Shown here: positions 8,676-15,896 of the stretch, piece by piece | Numbering within the stretch: position 1 is the first letter of the stretch | How the letters are laid out: every line of letters begins with the position of its first letter | Source: CBDUXT01 sp965371245 | Lineage (GTDB): Bacteria; Planctomycetota; Phycisphaerae; UBA1845 | DNA length: 64,000 bases | Assembly (NCBI GenBank): GCA_965371245.1 | Contig: CBDUXT010000004.1 | Location: forward strand, 1-64,000 | Direction of reading: 5' to 3' | Translations under genes and position numbers: made by a program | Notes under the pieces: generated by a model | What the model was told of the DNA's origin: nothing | Seen by the model: only the letters and a program-made list of their open reading frames with translations | Database searches by the model: none

Positions 8676-9521
8676 TCACTCATCCGCTGACCGGTCTTCC
8701 ACGGGCTCCTTGGCGGGCAGGGAGATGGTAAACGTTGTTCCGGTCTCAACATCACTGGTGACGCGGATCGTGCCGCCGTTTTCTTTGACCAGGTCGCGGC
8801 ATAAGGTGAGGCCCAGTCCGCCGCAGCGGGCGTGGGCGGTTCCTTTTGGGTGCTTCGATGTCTGGAGCGGCTCAAAGATGTGATCGAGAATGCCGGCCGG
8901 TATGGGGTCGCCGGTGTTCCTGATTTCGACGACCGTCTCGTCGCCTCGCGTGGTCGCGGAAACCGTGAGGCGGCCCGAGTGCCCGCCGCTCATCGCCTCG
9001 CGCGCGTTGATGAAGAGATTGAACAGGATCTGTTGGAGCTGAAGCGCGTCGGCCCATGCCGTGGTCGCCGGGTCCACATCCACGGTGAACTGAATCCCAT
9101 CCTTGGACAGATCGCGACACAGGCTTTCGGCCGCGTCCTCGGCGGCGGTTCGCACGGAGACGGGTTCGCGATGCGCCGGCTTGGCCGCTCCGATTTGCAG
9201 GACGTGGTCCGACATGGACACCAGCATGTTCACGCTCTTGACAGTCACTGACAAGGCCTTGTCCTTCAGCACCACGTCGTCCGTCTGCAAGGCCGCCCTT
9301 GCATAGCCCAGGATCGGGGTGAGCAGGTTGTTGACCTCGTGGGCAATGGTTGCCGCCATGGTCCCGAGCCCGGCAAGCTGTTGCGCTTGGCGCACCTGAG
9401 ACTGAAGCCGGTCGAACCGCTCCTGCAGCTCGGCGACGCGCCGGTCCATGGTGTCGCCCGGATCCATCTTGATCGACGTGCTTGGTTCAGGGGGATTGCG
9501 CGAGGGCGTGGGTTTGTTCAT
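8676..9521 (-). CDS. Soluble sensor histidine kinase
   Basis: About 281 residues if started at the ATG at 9521; the open frame continues upstream but that part is low-complexity and overlaps the divergent gene. Visible parts are a coiled-coil-like stretch (RVAELQERFDRLQSQVRQ), an H-box with the phospho-acceptor His (TIAHEVNNLLTPILGYA), an N-box (NLFINAREAM), a G1 box (EIRNTGDPIP) and a G2 box (GGLGLTLCRDLVKENGG). There is no membrane segment or PAS domain, so the input is probably cytoplasmic or by partner protein. No response regulator is adjacent. It is divergent from the small gene at 9616 and about 95 bp away from it. Confidence 0.85.
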   Translation of the reverse strand: MNKPTPSRNPPEPSTSIKMDPGDTMDRRVAELQERFDRLQSQVRQAQQLAGLGTMAATIAHEVNNLLTPILGYARAALQTDDVVLKDKALSVTVKSVNMLVSMSDHVLQIGAAKPAHREPVSVRTAAEDAAESLCRDLSKDGIQFTVDVDPATTAWADALQLQQILFNLFINAREAMSGGHSGRLTVSATTRGDETVVEIRNTGDPIPAGILDHIFEPLQTSKHPKGTAHARCGGLGLTLCRDLVKENGGTIRVTSDVETGTTFTISLPAKEPVEDRSADE

Positions 9522-9615
9522 TTGGAGGCCGATTCCCACCGTGTTAGTCTTTCTTCTGCGTCCAGATCGAGGATATCGGCCTTGGCGCGACGAACGCTTG
9601 AAGGAGCTACCGATC

Positions 9616-9885
9616 ATGGACCCGTCCTTGCGGCTTGACGAGGTGCTGGAGGTGTTCGCGAGATTGGAGGTTGAGGTGCGGATCGAGCATCTCGGCGGGC
9701 AGGGTGGAGGGCTCTGCCAGCTTCGCGGGAAACGGATTCTGGTGGTCGATCTGGACGCCGACGTGGCCACGCGGCTGGAGCGTGTGGCCGGCGCATTGGC
9801 GCTGGTGCCGGAGATCGAGGCGGTCTTCCTGCCCCCCGCGGTGCGAGAACTGTTGGACACGCTGTCCGACGGCTCGACTCAATAG
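9616..9885 (+). CDS. Conserved-looking 89-residue protein, function unknown
   Basis: A small acidic protein starting MDPSLRLDEVLEVFARL. It contains a strand LRGKRILVVDLDAD followed by helices and a second strand EIEAVFLPPAV, so a small alpha/beta fold is likely. AAGGAG (9601-9606) lies 9 nt before the ATG, a good start signal. It is divergent from the histidine kinase and may share its control region. I do not recognise the family. Confidence 0.65.
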   Translation: MDPSLRLDEVLEVFARLEVEVRIEHLGGQGGGLCQLRGKRILVVDLDADVATRLERVAGALALVPEIEAVFLPPAVRELLDTLSDGSTQ

Positions 9886-9918
9886 CAGCTTGGCGGTCCC
9901 GGGGCGGAATATCAGCGC

Positions 9919-9999
9919 AAAAAAAACCCGCCGAACCCATCAGCCCATGCAACACCCATCTCCCCAGACAGTGTTGTACAGGCCTCTGACCTCGGCGGG
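9919..9999 (-). ncRNA. Candidate structured RNA ending in an intrinsic terminator
   Basis: On the minus strand, CCCGCCGA (9992-9999) pairs with TCGGCGGG (9927-9934), which is followed directly by eight T. Inside, GTGTTG and CAACAC (9971-9976/9950-9955) form a second stem with flanking partial pairs. This is a closed, branched structure with a U-tract, too long for a simple terminator loop. It lies about 360 bp past the end of the minus-strand gene at 10358. It could be that gene's terminator or the 3' part of a small RNA. I could not match it to SRP, 6S, tmRNA or RNase P RNA. Confidence 0.4.
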
Positions 10000-10357
10000 T
10001 CACGAGCAGAGGTTCGTGATCCGCTTTGGGACGAAGAGGATCACCAACGGTTCAGTCCCCCATACGCTTTTCCCTTCCTTTTCCGGCCTCCGTGCTTCTT
10101 TCCCCAAGACCGTAGGTTAGTGTCAATAGGCCTGTAGAGCATGACCCATGCCAGCGTGATTTTGGTCCGTTCCGTGGACCCGGTCCGTCGGTAAACTATT
10201 GTAAACAAGTAACTTATGGTTTTTCCTCTCTTGGCCCGCGTTCGATCGATGATGGGCAAACTCGGTCGGGGTGGGGAACCGGTATGGGCAATATTGCCCA
10301 ATCGTGATGGTGGGCGGCAAGCATGCCAGGCGGCGGAAGGCGACGTAACGGCGAACG

Positions 10358-11509
10358 CTATTTTCCGTCGGGCTTGGCGCGGTCCGCGGGTCTCGGTGGT
10401 GAGTCGCTGGCGATTATCGGCGGGATGGCCGCCTGAAGCCGGAACACGGTCCTGCCCTTGTCGGAAAACCCGTCCTCGGAAAGGATGCTGATACGCTCGG
10501 CACACCATGCTCGTTCGGCCACCTGCGTCTTGGGTGAGAGTTCGTCGTGCCAGTCGGCCAGCAACTGAACTTGGGCGAGTTGGAGCGCTCGGATGGCCGC
10601 CTGTCGGGTCTCGTCGGTCGTCATCCAGTCTTCGCAGCGATCCTCGAGTTGCATCAGCAGGGTGATTCCCGCAGCCGGTGAGCCGCGCCTGGCCACGAGC
10701 CGGCACCGAAGCATGCGGGAGAAGAGGGCGTGGGTAATCGTGCCGGAACGAGGCGTCGCCAGCGCCATGTCCAGGGCCGACATGGCGCGGGACAGATCCT
10801 CCTCGCGGCTTCTGAGCGACGCCTGCCAGAGCATGGCGGCCGCCGCCACCGCCGGTCGGTCGTCTTCCAGCAACGCTGACAGACCGGAGGCCGCGCGCCG
10901 GGCGGCGCGAGCGTGTCCGGGGCCTTCCTTCGGCAAAAGATAGACGTGAAGGGCGGTGGCGAACGCGCCGAGCGCCTTGGCGGCCTGCCGCGACGAAACG
11001 CGCCACGCCTCCGCCGAGTCGGCCTCCGACTCGGTCGGCTTCAGCGACTCGGTGGCGCCGGCAATCATCGTTTCCGCAAGTTGCAAGGCGCTGCGAAGCA
11101 TCTCTTCGTCGAGTCCGTCGGTGAACGGATCGAGGCCGAGAAGTTTCCTTGAGCAGAAGGGTTCGAGCTGACGGGCCAGCACGGTGTTCGCGGCGGCCAG
11201 GGACAGTGTGACTCGCTTGGCCGGGTCCGTCGCCAGGTTGGCTTCCTTGGCTAACCGTGTGGTCTCGGCGGCAATGGACCGGACATAGTCGGCATCGCTG
11301 TCGAACGCCGGCATCGGGGTGAGCCGAACGTCTGGCATCTTCCACGCCGGATGTGCTTCGTCCGAGGGCTCGCGTGTCGCCGGTTCTTTTTGGGCATGCT
11401 CCGGTTGCGTCGTCGGGGGCTCATGGTGCCAAGGCGCAGCTTGCACGCGTGCCGCAGCCATGAGCACGCAGGCGGCGAGATGAATCAGGTGTTGTTGGGG
11501 TCTTGGCAA
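10358..11509 (-). CDS. Secreted helical protein of unknown function
   Basis: About 383 residues. A TTG start at 11509 is chosen because GAGGA lies 7 nt upstream and the product then begins with a signal peptide (PRPQQHLIHLAACVLMAAA ... VQA). The mature part opens with a Pro/Glu/Thr-rich stretch, then is mostly alpha-helical and Ala-rich (for example SLAAANTVLARQLEPF and ALQLAQVQLLADWHDEL), suggesting helical repeats without clear TPR consensus. I do not recognise the family. The gene is isolated: downstream lies a 470-bp gap with a candidate RNA/terminator, upstream a long dispersed repeat. Confidence 0.65.
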   Translation of the reverse strand: MPRPQQHLIHLAACVLMAAARVQAAPWHHEPPTTQPEHAQKEPATREPSDEAHPAWKMPDVRLTPMPAFDSDADYVRSIAAETTRLAKEANLATDPAKRVTLSLAAANTVLARQLEPFCSRKLLGLDPFTDGLDEEMLRSALQLAETMIAGATESLKPTESEADSAEAWRVSSRQAAKALGAFATALHVYLLPKEGPGHARAARRAASGLSALLEDDRPAVAAAAMLWQASLRSREEDLSRAMSALDMALATPRSGTITHALFSRMLRCRLVARRGSPAAGITLLMQLEDRCEDWMTTDETRQAAIRALQLAQVQLLADWHDELSPKTQVAERAWCAERISILSEDGFSDKGRTVFRLQAAIPPIIASDSPPRPADRAKPDGK

Positions 11510-11612
11510 CGGTATGTCCTCGGAGTTCGCATAATCGGTGTTCGTCGAGTCTACTGCATAAGGCCGCCGGTCGGAACGGCTCGTGCCGAGTCGCCCGGCA
11601 GGCGCGCGTGCA

Positions 11613-11787
11613 TGACAGTTTTGGCGGGCCGTGCAGAGCCATCTTGACGGCGCCACGCCGCGTCAGAGCCGTGGGCGCAAGCCCACGGACACGAACCGAA
11701 CAAGCACAGGGCTTCTACGATACCAGACCGGTCACAGGGCTCGCGCCCTGTGCTCTGAAAACTGCCCGCCGATTCGATCATGCACCC
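11613..11787. repeat. Dispersed ~175-bp repeat, copy A
   Basis: The first of three long near-identical intergenic repeats (others at 26012-26148 and 37923-38097). It holds two perfect hairpins with 4-nt loops: CCGTGGGC-GCAA-GCCCACGG (11669-11688) and CACAGGGC-TCGC-GCCCTGTG (11733-11752). They are joined by the conserved stretch TACGATACCAGACCGGT. It lies between two diverging genes. Confidence 0.85.
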
Positions 11788-11960
11788 GACAGGCGCACGG
11801 CATGCGCCGGGCGCTTGCGTTGACCGGCGATTTCGGCGCGGCTAGACTCTATCATGTACGCTGCGGAGCGCACACTGGTTGTTGCATCACCAGGTTTTCG
11901 CGCCTACCTTCCGCTCCGATTTCACACGCGTGCCTCCGGGACCGTCGCTGGACCGCTCCT

Positions 11961-12914
11961 ATGACCAAGCCTGAATCGGCCGAAACGGACGTTCCGGACA
12001 CTTCATCGGAACATCGCGGGTCGGCCTCGACGAATTTGACGGGGCGGGCGGTCGTCGCCGCGTGGGTGGTATCGATCGCGGTGCATGGGCTGTTGTTCCT
12101 GGGCATGTTGGTTCTGGTTTTTCCGTTTGGCGGGCGCGAGGACTCGCCGACTGACTTCACCGCGACCCATGCCGAAATCGTCGGGTCCCTCGATGGTATG
12201 TCGCTGATGCCCACGCCGGTTCCGGACCGCCAGCGTGTCACTATGCCGGACTCGAAGGTGGCAAGGTTCACGCCGAAAGTGTTCACGCCGCTTTCCGAGA
12301 TGACCATGACCAAGAAGCCCGAGCTTTCGATCATCGGGATCGGCGCGGGTGGCGGAGACTTCGCCCGGCACGGGCTGATGGTCGGCGGGATGCCGGGACC
12401 GGAGTTCTTCGGCGTGGGCGGCTCGGCGCGCGGGGCCCGCAAGATCGTCTACGTCGTCGATATGAGCGGATCAATGATCGATACCTTCGAGTACGTCCGC
12501 GGCGAGCTGAAGCGATCCATCTCCGCGCTTCGGCGAAGTCAGAAGTTCCACGTGATCTTCTTCAACGCGACCCAGCCGCTTGAGAACACCCCGAAGAGGT
12601 TGGTCAGCGCGATCGACGCGCAGAAGGAACAGTTCTTCGAGTTTCTCAAGGATGTGGTTCCCCGCGGCGGCACGCAACCGGGGCCGGCGTTGCGGCGCGC
12701 GCTGGCGCTCGAGCCCGACCTGATCTACCTGCTCACCGACGGGGACCGGTTCTCGCAAGACCTGCCCCGCAAACTCGATGCGTGGAATCGCGACCACCAC
12801 ACGCGCATCTACACGATTGGATACCTCAACGAACTCGGGCGAGCGATGCTCGAGCAGATTGCCCGGGAACATCAAGGTGAGTTCAAGTTTGTCTCCGAAT
12901 ATGACCTGCCATAA
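11961..12914 (+). CDS. Membrane-anchored VWA-domain protein
   Basis: About 317 residues with one N-terminal membrane segment (about 30-57), a Gly/Pro-rich linker, and a C-terminal von Willebrand A domain. The MIDAS motif is visible as KIVYVVDMSGSMIDTF, with later elements GGTQPGPALRRAL and IYLLTDGDRFSQ. It is likely periplasm-facing and involved in protein-protein contacts through a bound divalent metal. The ATG at 11961 is the first start compatible with a cytoplasmic tail plus membrane segment; the longer frame upstream reads through repeat copy A. It is the first gene of an apparent operon with ExbB/ExbD-like genes, so it may form part of an energised envelope complex. Confidence 0.85.
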   Translation: MTKPESAETDVPDTSSEHRGSASTNLTGRAVVAAWVVSIAVHGLLFLGMLVLVFPFGGREDSPTDFTATHAEIVGSLDGMSLMPTPVPDRQRVTMPDSKVARFTPKVFTPLSEMTMTKKPELSIIGIGAGGGDFARHGLMVGGMPGPEFFGVGGSARGARKIVYVVDMSGSMIDTFEYVRGELKRSISALRRSQKFHVIFFNATQPLENTPKRLVSAIDAQKEQFFEFLKDVVPRGGTQPGPALRRALALEPDLIYLLTDGDRFSQDLPRKLDAWNRDHHTRIYTIGYLNELGRAMLEQIAREHQGEFKFVSEYDLP

Positions 12915-12930
12915 AAGCCCATCGCGGAAT

Positions 12931-13008
12931 TGTGTGGCACCGGCATCTTGCCGGTGTTTTCTCGGGCTTGAAGCCCGCGGGTCCTCCGGCTGGAAGCCAG
13001 TGCCACAC
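12931..13008. repeat. GTGTGGCACCGGCATC.. dispersed cassette
   Basis: An intergenic cassette starting GTGTGGCACCGGCATCTTGC and ending in GTGCCACAC, with an internal CGGGCTTGAAGCCCG palindrome. Related cassettes occur at about 21527-21580, 36930-36990, 50330-50386 and 55439-55470. The likely start of the next gene falls inside its 3' end, so the element may have supplied the start codon. Confidence 0.7.
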
Positions 13009-14097
13009 ACGATCAGGAGTCTTCTTCAACGATCGGTCAGGAACGCCGCACTCGGCGCGGCGGCTGTGTGTCTGCTGGTCTTCGCATACGCCGCGCCCGC
13101 GCGGGCGGATCAGATCGTCGTCGGTGGCGACGACTTTCCGCATGCGCGCATCGTCGGGATCAAGGACGGGCAGCTTCAGTTCCGTGGCGCGGATGGGCGC
13201 CTGCACACCGCGTGGGTCGATGAGATCGATATGATCCTGGTTGACCGTGGCGGGCTCTTCAACGATTTCAACCAGGCCGAGCGCTTCATGCGCGAGGGCG
13301 AGCCGGCGCGAGCGGTCACCCGGTACCGGCGCAGTTCGCGCGTGGCGGAAGACTTCTGGCCGGAGCTGATTGCCATTCGCTCGACGCTTGCTTGCGATGC
13401 GGCCGGGCAGGTGGATCAGGCGTTGGCGAGTTTCGTTCGGGTCGTACTGGGTCGTTGGGCGGGGCCGACTGCCGCGGCGCGGATCATCCCAAAGCGCGTT
13501 CCCAAGTCGCGGACCGCCAAGGTCTCGCGCGCGATCGAGCATATCGATAAGGCGCTGGGTCGCCGTCCGACGGACGCTCAGCGGACGCTCCTGAATCTCG
13601 TGCGGTATGAACTTCTGACGCCTCTGGGCGACTCCGGGGCAGCGCGGGCCGCGCGTCGCGTCGCAACGCTTCCCGTTCCCCCTGAGATTCGCGTGGAGCG
13701 TGTCTATTCCATCCAGCTTCGCGCCCTGCGTGCCACATTGAAGGTCGGCGCTGTGCCGGAGGCGATGGCCGCCCTCGATCGCGCCATCCTCAACGCGCCC
13801 GAGGCCCTCCTGCCCGAATGTCTGCTTCTAAAGGGGCGCACTTTGCTGGTCGGTGCGAACACAAAGGAGCAGATCATCCGGGCCTCCTGGCTCTTCCTTC
13901 GGGTGGCCATTCATTTTCCTTCCGCGGCACGGGCTCCGGAAGCGTTGTACGATGCGGCTCTGGCCGTCGAGCGTATCGGTCGGGTGGATAAAGCCATCGA
14001 ACTCCTGGAGGCGTGCGTGGCGCACACCCTCGTGGTCGAGGCGACCCGACAGAGCGCAACGGTGGCGCTGCGGCGAATGAGGTCGGGTTCACGCTGA
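13000..14097 (+). CDS. Secreted repeat protein of unknown function in VWA-Exb operon
   Basis: About 365 residues. No ATG fits the signal peptide. The GTG at 13000 gives PHTIRSLLQRSVRNAALG followed by a hydrophobic core and APARADQ cleavage region, so I use it with modest confidence. The N-terminal mature part (GGDDFPHARIVGIKDGQL...) resembles a small beta domain sensing a surface. The rest is helical with TPR-like repeats (FMREGEPARAVTRYRRSSR; AVERIGRVDKAIELLEAC). It lies about 85 bp after the VWA gene and 54 bp before the ExbB-like gene, so probably is a periplasmic part of the same system. Confidence 0.65.
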   Translation: MPHTIRSLLQRSVRNAALGAAAVCLLVFAYAAPARADQIVVGGDDFPHARIVGIKDGQLQFRGADGRLHTAWVDEIDMILVDRGGLFNDFNQAERFMREGEPARAVTRYRRSSRVAEDFWPELIAIRSTLACDAAGQVDQALASFVRVVLGRWAGPTAAARIIPKRVPKSRTAKVSRAIEHIDKALGRRPTDAQRTLLNLVRYELLTPLGDSGAARAARRVATLPVPPEIRVERVYSIQLRALRATLKVGAVPEAMAALDRAILNAPEALLPECLLLKGRTLLVGANTKEQIIRASWLFLRVAIHFPSAARAPEALYDAALAVERIGRVDKAIELLEACVAHTLVVEATRQSATVALRRMRSGSR

Positions 14098-14151
14098 TCG
14101 GGTTTTCGCGCCGGCATCCGTGCCGCAGCGCGGTCTAACGGGAGATACTGG

Positions 14152-14934
14152 GTGCTCTTACGCATGGTCTATCTGTCCGGGTTCGCCGTTCTGGTTCTTG
14201 TCATGATGTTTACCATGCCCGCGCTGGCGCAAACGGGTTCCGCCGGCGCGGCGGTTCCGGTAACGGACATCAACTACTTCGACTTCTTCGTCGGCAAGGG
14301 CGGAACGATTGCCTACGGGCTGATCGCGCTTTCCGTGGTCATGATTGCCTTGACGGTCGAACACGCCGTTTCCATTCGTCGTGCGACGATCGTGCCACCG
14401 GAGGCGGCCCGCGCGGCCAAGGCGCTGATCGACGAGAAGAAATACCTGGAAGCCATCAAGTACACGGCCGAGGATCCCAGCATGCTCGGTTACGTGCTCA
14501 ACGCGGGGTTGCTGGAGGCCTCCAACGGCTTCTTTGCCATGGAGCGGGCGCTGGAGGAGATGTTGGAAGAGCGATCCGCGCGGCTTTTTCGCAAGACAGA
14601 GTACATCAACATCATCGGCAACGTGTCGCCGATGATCGGTCTGCTTGGAACCGTCACCGGCATGATCATGCTTTTCGCCGAGATTCACGCGGCCGATGCG
14701 TTCCCCGGGGCGCGGGTGGTGGCCGACCGGATCGCCGTCGCGCTCATCACCACGTTCTGGGGGCTCGCGGTGGCCATCCCGGCGCTCAGCGTGTACGCCA
14801 TCTTCCGTAACCGAATCGACGTGTTGACGGCCGAATGCGCCCTGGCGGCTGAACAGCTTCTGTCGGTGTTCAAGCCGGCCGGCGCGATGGAGTCCGCGGC
14901 GCCGGCGACGGATGCCGCGGAGGCGGGGAGCTAG
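14152..14934 (+). CDS. exbB: MotA/TolQ/ExbB-family proton channel protein
   Basis: 260 residues. It has an N-terminal cleavable signal peptide (ending ALAQ), a periplasmic stretch, and then three membrane segments as in ExbB/TolQ. The conserved channel region reads INIIGNVSPMIGLLGTVTGM (segment 2) and IAVALITTFWGLAVAIPALS (segment 3). It would form the proton channel with the two ExbD/TolR proteins encoded next. The GTG at 14152 follows GGGAGA by 8 nt; an in-frame ATG at 14164 is the alternative. The signal peptide is an addition seen in some planctomycete and deltaproteobacterial homologues. The symbol names the family only; no TonB or TolA is nearby. Confidence 0.88.
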   Translation: MLLRMVYLSGFAVLVLVMMFTMPALAQTGSAGAAVPVTDINYFDFFVGKGGTIAYGLIALSVVMIALTVEHAVSIRRATIVPPEAARAAKALIDEKKYLEAIKYTAEDPSMLGYVLNAGLLEASNGFFAMERALEEMLEERSARLFRKTEYINIIGNVSPMIGLLGTVTGMIMLFAEIHAADAFPGARVVADRIAVALITTFWGLAVAIPALSVYAIFRNRIDVLTAECALAAEQLLSVFKPAGAMESAAPATDAAEAGS

Positions 14935-14935
14935 G

Positions 14936-15379
14936 ATGCGATATGGTCGGAGCATGCGAACCCCGCCGCCCATGCGCTTCAACGCAACCCCGATGGTCGA
15001 TGTGATCTTCATGCTCACGATCTTCTTCATGCTCGTCACCCGGTTTTCGTCGGCCGAGCAGATTCCGATGGAGCTGCCCAAGCCGGTGAAGAGCCAGGCC
15101 AAGATCATCCGGATGCCGCAGCGCGTGGTCATCAACTGCCGCATGGCCGGCCCGGGCGACCCCACGGCGGTCTATAGTGTCGGTCCCAACCGCCCGGAAT
15201 CGCTCGGGGTGATTTCCGACCGTCTTGCGGTGTTAAAGCAAGCCTCCCCCGGTCTGAAGGTCGTCGTGCGGGCGGACCGGCGGCTCATGTACGCGGACGT
15301 TCGGGCGTTGATGCGAGTGATCGCCCGCAACAACATTGAGATGCTCAACGTCGTGGCCCACGTCGGCGAGGGCGACTGA
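14936..15379 (+). CDS. exbD: ExbD/TolR-family protein (first copy)
   Basis: 147 residues with a single N-terminal membrane segment carrying the key Asp (FNATPMVDVIFMLTIFFMLV) and a periplasmic domain ending in ADVRALMRVIARNNIEMLNV, typical of ExbD/TolR. The start follows GGGGAG by about 5 nt, one base after the ExbB-like stop, so translation is probably coupled. It pairs with the ExbB-like protein to harvest the proton gradient. Confidence 0.88.
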   Translation: MRYGRSMRTPPPMRFNATPMVDVIFMLTIFFMLVTRFSSAEQIPMELPKPVKSQAKIIRMPQRVVINCRMAGPGDPTAVYSVGPNRPESLGVISDRLAVLKQASPGLKVVVRADRRLMYADVRALMRVIARNNIEMLNVVAHVGEGD

Positions 15380-15380
15380 C

Positions 15381-15896
15381 ATGAGGATGAGACCACGAAG
15401 ACAACTCCGTGATCGGTCGTCGTCGCCCCTTGCGCCCGAGGGCCTCTTACGTCGGGTCCGCCGCCAGCGGGAGGCCCCGAGTTCGTCGGTCACTCTGAAC
15501 TTCGCACCCATGATCGATGTGACCTTTCTGTTGCTGATTTTCTTCCTGGTGACCACGACGTTTGAACGGGCCGAGGGTCTTTTCGCCTCCGACCTGCCGC
15601 GTGACACCGGGGTGCCGGCCGTGGCACTGCCGATCAGCCCCATCGTGGTTCGCCTCACGCAGACGGGTCCGGATCACGCCGACGTCCGCATCGGCATCGA
15701 CCATTTCGCCGAAGCGCCGAACGACTTCGATGCGCTGCCCGGATTCCTTCGTCAGATACAAGGGCAGCCGGGCTTCGATGCCCAGACGCCGGTGGTCATC
15801 ATCGCGGGCAACGACGTGCGCTGGGACCACGTCGTGAGCTGCTGGAACGCCGCCCTGCGAGCAGGATGCAAACGCATTGCTTTCGGTGAACCCTAA
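15381..15896 (+). CDS. exbD: ExbD/TolR-family protein (second copy)
   Basis: 171 residues, with an Arg-rich cytoplasmic N-terminus, then the membrane segment with the key Asp (LNFAPMIDVTFLLLIFFLV) and a periplasmic domain ending CWNAALRAGCKRIAFGEP. It starts 2 nt after the first ExbD. Two different ExbD-type proteins with one ExbB suggest a heteromeric complex, as known for some Exb/Tol/Agl systems. Confidence 0.88.
   Translation: MRMRPRRQLRDRSSSPLAPEGLLRRVRRQREAPSSSVTLNFAPMIDVTFLLLIFFLVTTTFERAEGLFASDLPRDTGVPAVALPISPIVVRLTQTGPDHADVRIGIDHFAEAPNDFDALPGFLRQIQGQPGFDAQTPVVIIAGNDVRWDHVVSCWNAALRAGCKRIAFGEP

Noticed and set aside
9919..10140. Possible SRP, 6S, tmRNA or RNase P RNA
   Set aside because: None of the conserved core sequences of those RNAs (for example the SRP GGAAG-type loop or the RNase P core) could be found; left as an unnamed candidate.
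10041..11345. Long minus-strand open frame opposite phase to the secreted protein gene
   Set aside because: Arg/Pro/Gly-rich composition, no motif, and overlaps the better-supported gene at 10358-11509.
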